Assembly: GCA_019187225.1 (NCBI GenBank)
Contig: JABAQQ010000023.1
Location: 1-64,000, forward strand
Direction of reading: 5' to 3'
Length of the DNA: 64,000 nucleotides
Origin: Saprospiraceae bacterium
GTDB taxonomy: Bacteria; Bacteroidota; Bacteroidia; Chitinophagales; Saprospiraceae
The translations under genes were made by a program, and so were the position numbers. Positions within the stretch are counted from its first letter, which is position 1, and each line of letters begins with the position of its first letter. The notes under the pieces were generated by a model. It searched no databases, had not been told where the DNA came from, and saw only the letters and a program-made list of their open reading frames with translations. Positions 33,597 through 43,500 of the stretch are shown here, one piece after another.

Positions 33597-36500
33597 CTAT
33601 CGGTACAACATCACATCCCCTTTGTAGAGGATGGTTTCCCCGTCGATGAATTCAATCTCCGTATAATAAACGAAGATGGCAGGATTCGCCTTTTCGCCGC
33701 GTACATTGCCATCCCATCCTGCGTTCAGGTCATTGGGCTGGAAGTTGTAATTTTCGAAGACCATTGCTCCCCAGCGGTCGAATATCTGGAACGACTTGAT
33801 ATTCACGATTTGCGACTCCCTGCCAAATATGGTGAAGATGGCATTTTCGCTCGGTGAATCCGGCTTGAAGATGTTCGGAATATAGACATAACGCGTCTTA
33901 TCTACTATGACGAGGCGGTCGTCCGTTGCTTTACATCCATTGGAGTCAATTACCGTCACCCGGTAACGGAACGAATAAAGCGGAAGGAATTCATCGCAGG
34001 TGTCGCACAAGATAGAATCCGTTATACCCGGAGGAGATACGATCGTCTGCACTACCCTGTCCGGGTAGTTCACGATATTGTCGAGCGACAAGGAAAGGCT
34101 CTGACCAAACTGAACCGTCGTGTCGGCGCCAAGCGTGACAGTAAGCTCCTCTGGTTCGAGCAATTCAAAAGTAGTTTCAAACTCGCAGCCATTGACATCC
34201 TGGATCAACAACGTGTGAATACCCGGAGGCAGGGAGGTGAACAATGTTCCCGTCGTAAATGCGAGGTCGTCGAGTGAATAAACGAAAGGAGGTGTACCGC
34301 CCGCTACGGAATCAATTACTACGGACCCGTCCGTGTAGCCATAGCAGGATACATCTTTTTCCAGCAATGCCACACCCGAAGGCGTCGCAGGATTCACTTC
34401 CACTTCCACATTTTCCGCCGTGGTGCAACCGTTGGAATTATTGGTCACCACTACGGTGTAAATTCCAGCCTGGCTGACCTGCGGATTTTGCGTATTGGCG
34501 CCGGACAGGATATTGCCGGTTTGAGTACTCCACTGGAACAGGTAACTGCCGGGTGTGGGTACGGAAGCTTGCAAGGCGACCTGTGTCGTCGTGCAATTCA
34601 ATTCATCCGGTGTGCCGACATTGACCACCGGCCCGTCGGTATCGTCTTCCACAGTGCCGCCTGTGGAAGAAGAACAACCGTTGGGCGCAGTAGCGATTAC
34701 GGTGTAGTTGCCTGGAATGGTCGCGGTCGGGTTTTGCTCAATCGAGTTGAAATTGCCCGGACCCGACCACTGCCAGGTCGCATTCGGTACGTTCGATGAA
34801 GAGGCTGTCAGTTGAATGCTCGGTACAGCGCAGGTAATGGTGCCTGTGGTGATGCTGATCTGCGGAATACTCTGATCGGGCACCACTTCTACCGAAATGG
34901 TAGAGGTACAACCGTTGGAACCGGTCGTAGTAAGCATATAAGTACCTGTCTGCGTGACAGTTGGATTAGGATTGTTCGAAGTGAAACCTCCCGGTCCGCT
35001 CCAGGCGAAGGATACACCTGCGGTTGGCGAACCGCCAGTTAACGTTCCTGTGGGAACAGTGCAGGTAAGGGTGTCGCCTTGTGCTGTGGCGCCCGGAGGA
35101 ATGATGTTCTGCAATACATTGTACGTGAATGATGAAGTACATCCGCTCGTTGCGGTGGCGATTACTGTGTAATTGCCGGGAACACTCACTGCCGGGTCTT
35201 CCACCGTTGATGTGAAACCGTTCGGACCGTTCCACTGGAAGGTAACGTTCGGCGTCGCGGTAGTGGCTTGCAAAGTCACTGATTGAACGGTACAAGTCAG
35301 TGAATCGGCCACGACAACGATATCCGGTACCGTTGGATCTAAGGTGACTTCGGTCGTCGCACCGGTCGTACATCCGTTGGTCGGGTCGGTCACCACCAGC
35401 GTGTAAGTACCTGGATTGGTAACAGCCGGATTTTGCTGGGTCGAGGCAAATCCACCCGGCCCCGTCCAGTTGTAGTTGACGCCGGAGGTGGAAGAACCTC
35501 CCTGCAACGTGATGGTCGGGAAGGTACAGTTGAGCAAACCACCCACCGCCGTTACCCCTTGGGGCGCTTCAATATCCTGTGGAATGGTAGACGTGGGCGC
35601 AGAAATACAACCGTTCAGGGCGGTTACGGTATAGGTATAAATCCCCGGAACCGAAACGGTAATGTCGTTTTGCGTGGAAGTGAACCCGTTCGGGCCCGAC
35701 CACACGCCGGTTGCCCCTGCGGTAGAAATGCTGCTGGTAATGGTCACATCGGTTACGGCGCAGGTTAGCGTACCACCTCCGCCAAGATCTACCACTGGAG
35801 AATCGGTATTTTCCGCAACATTAGCAGTTGAAGTGGAAGTACAGCCGTTCAGGCCGGTCACCGTGAGCGTATATGCGCCCGGTACGGTAGTCGTCGGGTT
35901 TTGCTCGGTCGAACTGAAATTGTTGGGGCCGGACCAGAGCCAGGAAACGCCTGTTGTGGGCGAGTTACCCGTCAGGGTAGCCTGCCCCGATATACAATCC
36001 GTCGTGTCTCCTGCAGAGGAAGCGCCGGGCGCTGTAATATCCTGTGTAACAATAACATCAGATACGGAAGTGCAACCATTCGGACCGGTTGTGGTCACCG
36101 TATAAGTACCCGGTTCCGATGTTGTGGTCGCGGCAGTGTTGGCTGTGAAGCCGCCCGGACCTGTCCAGGCAAATGTAGCGCCGTTGGTCGGAGAAGTGCC
36201 GGTGAGATTGGTTGTCAATTCATCGCAATCCAGATTGTTGGAAGATACAGCCACCGCACCCGGTTCCACTACATCGAGATTGACCGTCGCAGTGGAGGTG
36301 GAAGTACAACCGTTCGGGCCGGTCACGGTCAATGTATAGACGCCGTCAACCGATACGGATGGATCCTGGTCGCTCGAGGAGAAACCATTGGGTCCGGCCC
36401 ATTCGAAAGAAGCACCATTTGTTGAAGAACTTCCGTCCAGGTTGATTGCAGTCGTCGTACACGTCAACGTTCCACCTTGCGCCGCCACATCAGGTGTCGT

Positions 36501-39500
36501 AATATCCTGACTGACTGTTGCTTGTATGCTCGAGGTGCATCCGTTTGCCAGTGTCGCCGTCAGCGTATAAATACCCGGCGCTGTCACAGCAGGATCTTCA
36601 TCGGTAGAAGAAAATCCGCCGGGGCCGCTCCATGAAATACCTTGTAAAGTCGAGCCGGAAGGATTCACGGTTGCCTGAATATTAACAGTGGTGGCATCAC
36701 AAGTCAGAATGTCGGGTGCGGAAGCCTGCAACGCCGCCGTCACTGTATCTATCTGCACAAGCGCCGTGCTGGTGCTGACGCATCCGTTGGCGGGATTGGT
36801 GACCGTAACCGTATAGTTGCCATTCAGCGTAACGTTCGGGTTTTGTTGGTTGGAAGTGAATCCGCCAGGGCCACTCCAGGCATAGGTAACGCCTGCAGTT
36901 TGAGAAGTGGCCGAAACCGCAACCTGAGGATTGGAGCAATCAATAGTATTACCGGTGGATGCGGCGCCGGGAGCGGCGATATCCTGGCCAACGGTCACTG
37001 TGACAGCGTCAGTGCAACCATTGCCCGTGCTGGTAACAGTCAGCGTATAATCGCCCGGGGTGCTCACTGTCGGGTTTTGCGCCGTGGAGTTAAAACCACC
37101 GGGGCCGCTCCATGCAAAAGTACCGGCCTGATTGGAAGAACCGTTCAGCACCAATGAGGTAACCGCACAGGTGAGCGTACCGGTAGTGGACGATGCGACC
37201 GGCGCATTCTGGTCGGCGGCGACATCTGCGGAAGCCGTTGAGGTACAGCCATTTACAGGATTCGTTACCGTCAGGGTGTAAACGCCGTCATCGGTAACAT
37301 CGGGATTTTGCTGTGAAGAAGTAAAGCCATTCGGACCTGACCAAGACCAGGAAACGCCGTTGGTTGGCGAACTTCCATTTAAAGTAAAGGAAGGCGCGGA
37401 ACAGGTCAGGGTCCCGCCGGTTGCGGATGCACCCGGCGCATCGGTATCCAGATTAACAATTGCGGTCGCTTGCGCGGTACAGCCGTTGGAAGGATCGAGT
37501 ACGGTCAGGGTATAAGTGCCATCTACTGTTACTGCGGGATCCTCTTCAGTCGAATTGAAACCACCGGGCCCGGTCCAGGAAAGGGTAACACCCGGTGTGA
37601 CAGATCCGCCGTTCAGTGTGATCGAAGGATCGGCACAAGTGATTACACCACCTGCCGCCGATGCATCCGGAACATTGGCATCCGGCGAAACGGTAGCTGT
37701 CGCCGTGGAGGTACAGCCGTTCGCAGGGTTGGTAACGGTCAACGTATAGGTACCTGTGGAGGATACGGTCGGATTTTGCTGGTTCGAAGTGAAGCCACCG
37801 GGACCGGTCCAGGCGAATGTTGCGCCCGAAGTAGCCGAATTACCCGAAATGGTGGTACTGCTGGCAGCACAGGTAATGATGCCGCCCGTCGCGGAGGCAT
37901 CGGGCGCCGCGAAATCGCCTGCAACAGTAGCCGTTGCAGTTGAAGTACAACTGTTTGAGGGGTTTGTTACAACGAGCGTATAGGTACCCACCGTATTGGC
38001 GGTTGGGTTTTGTTGATTCGAGGTAAAGCCACCCGGACCCGTCCAGGAATAAGTAACGCCGCCGGTAGCGGAGCCACCGGTCAGAGAAATGGAGGGAACG
38101 CCGCAAGTCAAAGTGCCGCCGGAAGCAGTTGCGCCGGGCGGTGTGGTGTTGCCCGTCACGTTCACGTTGGCCGTAGCGGTACATCCATTCGAATTATTGG
38201 TCACGGTCACTGTATAGGCGCCGGCCAGATCAGCGGTGGGGTTCTGTATCGTTGAAGAGAAACCGTTGGGGCCGCCCCAGTTGTAGGTCACTCCGGATCC
38301 GGGCGTCGCGTTCAGGGTAACCGTCGGAGTGGGGCATGAAATCGGCCCGCTTACTGTAGCTCCCGGTGTCGGAGGTGTGTTGTTCAGGTTTACTGTAGCG
38401 GTTGCCGTCGCCGTGCAATTGTTGGAGTTATTGGTGACGGTCACGGTGTAGGTTCCGGCAGCATTTGTCGTTGGATTTTGGATGGTTGAGTTAAAATTAT
38501 TCGGTCCCGACCAAAGGTAGGTTACGCCGTTCGCCGGTGTTGCATTGAGCGTTACAGAAGTGATGGCACAGGTGAGTGTGCCGCCGGTTGCCGTTGGAGA
38601 AGGAGGCGTGGTATTTCCGGTGACAGTAGCGGTGGCTGTATTGGTACATCCGTTGCTTTGACTCGTAACAGTAACAATATAACTACCTGGTTGTGTGACA
38701 GTTGGAGAAGCGGACTGAGAAGTGAAACCTCCCGGTCCCGACCACGAATAGGTGGGGTTCAAGGCATTGGTGTTGACGGTCAGTTGCACGGAGTTAGCAA
38801 CGCCGCAGCCTAAAACGCCTCCTGTTGCCGACACGGTAGGCGGAGTGGTATTTCCATTGATGGTGATCGTATCCGTAGAAAGACACGTGTTTCCACCGGC
38901 AGAGGCCGACACCTGCAGGACATACGTACCCGGTTGGGTCACGATATAGGTATTACCCGTCCCTACGATCTGCCCGGTCGGCAGTTTTTTCCAGAATTTG
39001 GCGCCGGGTGAAGGAGCCGAGTTCAGGAGAATGGAGTCGGTCACACATGAAAGGTCTCCCCCTCCGATAATATCTGCAGTTGGGCTGAGCAGCAAAATCG
39101 AGAAGTTTATAAGGCTGTCGCAGCCCTGGTACGATTCGCATATTCTCTGGAAATTGCCGCCATCGCAATATTCTTCCCCGCAGATCGTCAGGCAAGTGCC
39201 CGCACAAATCGTTTGGGGCTGGAGATTTCTGATGATGGGCGCTTTGATCGTCACTATTTTTTTTACGACACTGTCGCACCCCTGGTAGGAAGTATAGGTG
39301 TGCGAATAGTTGAAGGTACCGGGGGTGCCGGCCAAGTCGCCCCAGGGAAGTTCGTAGGGAGCATCTTCAGCACACACCGTCACCGGAGGCAGCTGCGTAT
39401 CCGGGATTTTTTCGATCTGAATGGTTTTGCAAACGAAAGGATTGTCCTCGTCGCAAGAGTTGATGGGTTGCACGCATACTTGTATAGAGGTGGGTGGCGG

Positions 39501-40202
39501 GGCATTCGGCGGCGCTGTGATCTGTACGATGTTACCGCCCGGTGCCAGGGTCTGAACCGGCGACCCTTCGCCGTTAATGAGTGCGCCGCCGGTGGCAGTC
39601 CAGTTGTAGCCGCCGGCGCCGTTAACCGGAGGGATTGAGACGTTGATTATACCGCCGGGACAAACTTTGTTGGGCCCTTGTATGGCGCCGGCATTGGCCA
39701 AAGAGGGCGCTTGCGCAGCATTGGGAGGCGTGACGGTAACGGTAAAATCGCATTGGTCGCCGGCATAGCCGTCAATCAATAGAAAATAGTTCACGCCGGG
39801 GGTCAAATTGACTGTAATAGAAACGGGATTGTTTCCGCCACCGGCCGAACCGCCGTTGCAACCGTTCTGTACAGGGTTTCCCTGGCATGACTGATACAGG
39901 GCAATTTGTACGCCATTGCCGATCTGGCAATTGGTAGGCGTTGCGGTGAATGTAGCCGCTGCTGCACCGGCGATGAAACCAAGCCATTGCTCGTTCTCGA
40001 TCGTACCACAGAACCCCTGTGGCGTTTGGCCGCTGTAACCTGTAGTGGTACCACTATAACCATTGAAGTTACAATAAATGCAGGTTTGTTCACAAAAGTC
40101 GGAAGCCGGTTCATCATTAGAGGGACAAGGGTCGGGGACTTGCGCCATCAATGAAACGGCCGATTGGAGTAAAACACACAGTAAGAGTAGTTTTTTTACC
40201 AT
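33597..40202 (-). CDS. Giant Ig-like repeat surface protein with T9SS type B sorting domain
   Basis: The 2201-residue secreted protein has a signal peptide (KKLLLLCVLLQSAVSLMA). An N-terminal region (to about 370) has paired cysteines and pre-peptidase-like beta segments. About 20 tandem Ig/PKD-like repeats of roughly 78 residues follow. Each has a TLTC-type first strand, a WSGPGGF-like central turn and a YTLTVTNP.NGC final strand. Then come one SprB-type repeat (CYGYTDGSVVIDS..GGTPPFVYSL) and the gliding-motility C-terminal domain (KTRYVYIPNIFKPD through IFDRWG to the end). Export by the type IX system and attachment to the cell surface are expected. The role is probably adhesion or gliding. 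Confidence 0.93.
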   Translation of the reverse strand: MVKKLLLLCVLLQSAVSLMAQVPDPCPSNDEPASDFCEQTCIYCNFNGYSGTTTGYSGQTPQGFCGTIENEQWLGFIAGAAAATFTATPTNCQIGNGVQIALYQSCQGNPVQNGCNGGSAGGGNNPVSITVNLTPGVNYFLLIDGYAGDQCDFTVTVTPPNAAQAPSLANAGAIQGPNKVCPGGIINVSIPPVNGAGGYNWTATGGALINGEGSPVQTLAPGGNIVQITAPPNAPPPTSIQVCVQPINSCDEDNPFVCKTIQIEKIPDTQLPPVTVCAEDAPYELPWGDLAGTPGTFNYSHTYTSYQGCDSVVKKIVTIKAPIIRNLQPQTICAGTCLTICGEEYCDGGNFQRICESYQGCDSLINFSILLLSPTADIIGGGDLSCVTDSILLNSAPSPGAKFWKKLPTGQIVGTGNTYIVTQPGTYVLQVSASAGGNTCLSTDTITINGNTTPPTVSATGGVLGCGVANSVQLTVNTNALNPTYSWSGPGGFTSQSASPTVTQPGSYIVTVTSQSNGCTNTATATVTGNTTPPSPTATGGTLTCAITSVTLNATPANGVTYLWSGPNNFNSTIQNPTTNAAGTYTVTVTNNSNNCTATATATVNLNNTPPTPGATVSGPISCPTPTVTLNATPGSGVTYNWGGPNGFSSTIQNPTADLAGAYTVTVTNNSNGCTATANVNVTGNTTPPGATASGGTLTCGVPSISLTGGSATGGVTYSWTGPGGFTSNQQNPTANTVGTYTLVVTNPSNSCTSTATATVAGDFAAPDASATGGIITCAASSTTISGNSATSGATFAWTGPGGFTSNQQNPTVSSTGTYTLTVTNPANGCTSTATATVSPDANVPDASAAGGVITCADPSITLNGGSVTPGVTLSWTGPGGFNSTEEDPAVTVDGTYTLTVLDPSNGCTAQATAIVNLDTDAPGASATGGTLTCSAPSFTLNGSSPTNGVSWSWSGPNGFTSSQQNPDVTDDGVYTLTVTNPVNGCTSTASADVAADQNAPVASSTTGTLTCAVTSLVLNGSSNQAGTFAWSGPGGFNSTAQNPTVSTPGDYTLTVTSTGNGCTDAVTVTVGQDIAAPGAASTGNTIDCSNPQVAVSATSQTAGVTYAWSGPGGFTSNQQNPNVTLNGNYTVTVTNPANGCVSTSTALVQIDTVTAALQASAPDILTCDATTVNIQATVNPSGSTLQGISWSGPGGFSSTDEDPAVTAPGIYTLTATLANGCTSSIQATVSQDITTPDVAAQGGTLTCTTTAINLDGSSSTNGASFEWAGPNGFSSSDQDPSVSVDGVYTLTVTGPNGCTSTSTATVNLDVVEPGAVAVSSNNLDCDELTTNLTGTSPTNGATFAWTGPGGFTANTAATTTSEPGTYTVTTTGPNGCTSVSDVIVTQDITAPGASSAGDTTDCISGQATLTGNSPTTGVSWLWSGPNNFSSTEQNPTTTVPGAYTLTVTGLNGCTSTSTANVAENTDSPVVDLGGGGTLTCAVTDVTITSSISTAGATGVWSGPNGFTSTQNDITVSVPGIYTYTVTALNGCISAPTSTIPQDIEAPQGVTAVGGLLNCTFPTITLQGGSSTSGVNYNWTGPGGFASTQQNPAVTNPGTYTLVVTDPTNGCTTGATTEVTLDPTVPDIVVVADSLTCTVQSVTLQATTATPNVTFQWNGPNGFTSTVEDPAVSVPGNYTVIATATSGCTSSFTYNVLQNIIPPGATAQGDTLTCTVPTGTLTGGSPTAGVSFAWSGPGGFTSNNPNPTVTQTGTYMLTTTGSNGCTSTISVEVVPDQSIPQISITTGTITCAVPSIQLTASSSNVPNATWQWSGPGNFNSIEQNPTATIPGNYTVIATAPNGCSSSTGGTVEDDTDGPVVNVGTPDELNCTTTQVALQASVPTPGSYLFQWSTQTGNILSGANTQNPQVSQAGIYTVVVTNNSNGCTTAENVEVEVNPATPSGVALLEKDVSCYGYTDGSVVIDSVAGGTPPFVYSLDDLAFTTGTLFTSLPPGIHTLLIQDVNGCEFETTFELLEPEELTVTLGADTTVQFGQSLSLSLDNIVNYPDRVVQTIVSPPGITDSILCDTCDEFLPLYSFRYRVTVIDSNGCKATDDRLVIVDKTRYVYIPNIFKPDSPSENAIFTIFGRESQIVNIKSFQIFDRWGAMVFENYNFQPNDLNAGWDGNVRGEKANPAIFVYYTEIEFIDGETILYKGDVMLYR

Positions 40203-40596
40203 GAAACCGGTAGTTTTAAAAGTTTGAATATGAATTCATATCCGGGAGCGATACAGTTTTCGCTACCGGTGGTCAGAGCCACGATTATTGTGTTTAAAAG
40301 ATTGATTCGCAATGCTTTTCCTCTTAAAGCAGGATGTCAATAACAACTCGGTCGGGATGTTATCTTTAGCAATGGGGATCGGAACGGAGGAAGGCAGCGT
40401 GCTGGAAATTCAATTAAAAGCGACACGCAAAGAAAGGAAAAATTTTATTTTGAGATCACCTTTCGTTGCCGTTTTAACTATTTGTTCCCAATTAAAACTG
40501 CCATCTCTTTTGACAAACAATGTTTGAAAATTTTATCGGCATTTACCCAATTGAATTTTGCAAAACAAAAAACCGCAAGATTTAACATCCACGCTT
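40203..40596. other. 394-bp intergenic region with dyad upstream of the giant gene
   Basis: No gene is seen. Right next to the start codon of the 2201-residue protein is a nested dyad: ACCGGTAG at 40206-40213 and its complement at 40263-40270 flank the perfect 14-bp palindrome ATATGAATTCATAT (40228-40241). The rest is AT-rich, presumably leader and promoter; a clear TAnnTTTG box was not found. Confidence 0.55.
40206..40270. promoter_or_regulatory. Nested inverted repeat upstream of the giant surface protein
   Basis: Eight-base inverted arms enclose a 14-bp perfect palindrome 3 to 68 bp above the start codon. It may be an operator or a leader hairpin. No factor is known. Confidence 0.4.
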
Positions 40597-43500
40597 TCAG
40601 CGGAAAACAGTCACATCACCCGTAAGAATTTCCTCCTGTCCGTCAATAAACCGCACCACTGCATAATAGACATAAACCCCTGGCATAGCATCCTTGCCTC
40701 TTTGCTTCCCGTTCCAACCCTGTGTCGGATCATTCGGTTGAAAATCAAGCGCTTCAAACACCTGTTCGCCCCAGCGGTCATAAATCCTGAATATTTTCAC
40801 CGCTGCCACATCCTGTCCGCCGTACACCTGGAATACACCGTTCTGGGCACTCTGTGGATCAAAAATATTCGGTATGTATACGTGGCGTGTCCTGTCTACC
40901 CTCACTAAAATCTCATCGCGCGCCTCGCAGCCGTTCGTATCGGTTACCATCACGTTCACTTTCCAGGATTGCAGCGGTAAAAAGCGCTGGTATTCCTTCC
41001 CGCGCGCAGCCGAATCCAGCAACGGGCTCCACAAAACGGTATCGAGCGCCGCCACCGGCACTGAGCTTAACACACTAAGATACACTGAATCTCCTAACGC
41101 TGCCTCGACATCTGCACCAAGTTCAATTATTAATTCTGGAGGTTCATTGATGGTAATGGGAGGTGTGGCAGATTCGCAACCGTTGGCGTCCTGCATGGTA
41201 ACGATATATACATCCGGTTGCAGCCCCGTAAAGACCGGATTGGAAACAAAAGCGCCGCCGTTTAGGGAATAAAGCAAAGGCGGATGGTTCGTCGAAAAAG
41301 AATCTATCGAGATTACTCCGTTTGCCTCTCCGTAACAACGCACGTTTCTAACCGAGATCAATTCTGCCTGCGGAGTTTCATTGTCCAGGTCAACTATTGC
41401 TTCATCGGAGTCCGAGCAACCGGCTGCGTTGCTGACAATCAGGGTGTAAGTGCCCGCCGTGCTGACAAATATCTGCTCTGTTGCGCCAATGGTGTCGCCA
41501 TTCGCAAGCCATTGATAAAAGATTCCCGGTCCGGTGGTGGTATTCGCCCCACCGAGCAGCACCGCTGCCTGGGTGCAATTGATGACCTGGTCTTCGCCGG
41601 CATCAGCCAACGGCAATTCCAGCAGCTTCACCGTTACGGTTTCTTCGTCGCCCAAACACGGAGGCGCGGCGGTAAGCGTATATTTAAACGTATATATCCC
41701 TGCCGGCTGTCCCGCTGTTTCGAAAGTGCCGGTTTGCGCATTAAAAGCGCCGGGCAGGGAAGGCTGTGCAGAGGTTTCCGTCCATTGACCTCCCGGATCG
41801 GCGCCGGTCAGGAAGTTGATCAGTTGCAGGGGCAGCGAGGTGCCTGCGCACAATTCCACCGGTTCATTGGCGATACCGGCGGTCACGGGTTGCTGGAGGG
41901 TGACCGTCGCAATCTGGTCGAGTTGAGCGCTGCAAACCGGGGCAGTGCCGTCGCTGACGGAGATCAGCGAATAGACCGTTGTCACTGCCGGCGATACATC
42001 GAGCAATACCGGCTGCGGACTATTGATCGTTACAGAGTTCTGTCCCGCTCCATCCGAATATATCACCGTCAAGGGAAAGACACCGTCGCCGGTAAATGTC
42101 AGGGTCGCACTTCCTCCGCTGCAAATGGAGGCATCTCCCGTGAGGGTAGCGATTGGCAGCGGCTTCCACTGCACCGGTGCTCCGGGGGTTACGGACAGGC
42201 ATGGATCGTTCAGGTCCACCGAACCGCCTGCATTGTTGCCGGCAATGGCAGAAATATAATAGGTGACGCCGGTTTGCAGGTTTGCAGCAAAGGGAAATGT
42301 CGGCTGTGCATTGGTGGCCAGAATATTCCCGACCACAGTGCCCGATTGATCGTGCAGGATAAACAGGACGATGTCGTCCGCATCTAATGAGGCGTCGTTG
42401 TTCCAGGTTGCCGTTGCCGGATCACCCGCGCAAAAGAAGGAAGGTGAACTTTGCATGGAGCCGGCATCCGTTGCGCAATTGCAGTTTTTAGACCCGGAAA
42501 TGGAAGGGCTTTCACATCCGTTGGCGTCGGTCACAATAAAAGTATAAGCCGAGTTGTTCGCCAAAGGCGCCGAGTTGAAAGTGTTGCCGGTGAAGGAACC
42601 GTTCAGACCGGTCACCGAATAGGGCGCGGCTCCACCGCTGGCCGAAAACGTCACCGTGTATTGTGTGTTCGCACCGTTGCATATCTCATCCAGGGCGCTC
42701 ACCGCAGGAGATTCGTTGAAAGTGATGCTCAGCGTATCGGCGCCGGAACAAATCCCGTTCGTTTCTGTCCATTCAAAAATATAAGCGCCAAAATCCGGAG
42801 CATCTACGGTGGCAGTCGGGTCGTTGATATCGGAAAGAACGGCCAAAACAGGACCTGATATCTGCGACCAGGAACCGGGAAAACCGCTTGTTGTAGCCTG
42901 CAGGTCAATTGTTTGTCCACAAATGGCTGCATCCTGCCCGGCAATCGGCGCGGGATTTTTCAGAAATACAACAGGTTGCCCTGCTGCAACCGAGAAACAG
43001 GGATCAGCCGGATCGGGAAAACCGTTGAGGTTGTTGCCGGCCACCAGCGATATGTAATAGACCTGGCCAAAATTCATCCCGGTCTGAAAGTCGAACACGC
43101 CCGTATTATTTTGAGAAAATATCTGTCCCAGCGCGGGTCCCGAACCGTCGTGCAGCACATAGCCTGTTGCGTCGTTCCCATCCAGTACCGGCGCGCTGAT
43201 ATTGGCCGAAACTGTCACCGCAGTTCCTTCACAGGCGCGCAACGTATCGGTCTGCATCGTACCCGACTGGGTCGCGCAATTACAGCTGTAGGAACCCGTC
43301 AGATCCGTCATGGTACAGCCGTTAGCGTCGGTCACTGTAAAAATATAAGACTGGCCGTTGGGAAATGGTTGGGAGACGTAGGTATTACCGTTTGCAGGGC
43401 TGCCATTTACGCTGTAAGGCGGCGTACCACCGGAAAGCACGAGGGTGACGGTGTAGTTTTCATTGGCTGCGTCGCAGGTACGCACCAGATCATCCAGCAC

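Noticed and set aside
40312-40908. 71- and 116-codon frames in and near the 40.2-40.6 kb spacer
   Set aside because: Weak composition, and the second overlaps the end of the giant gene on the opposite strand.
41284-42387. 367-codon and other long plus-strand frames over the second giant protein
   Set aside because: Antisense to repeat-rich coding sequence; arises from the Thr/Gly/Pro-rich composition of the real gene.
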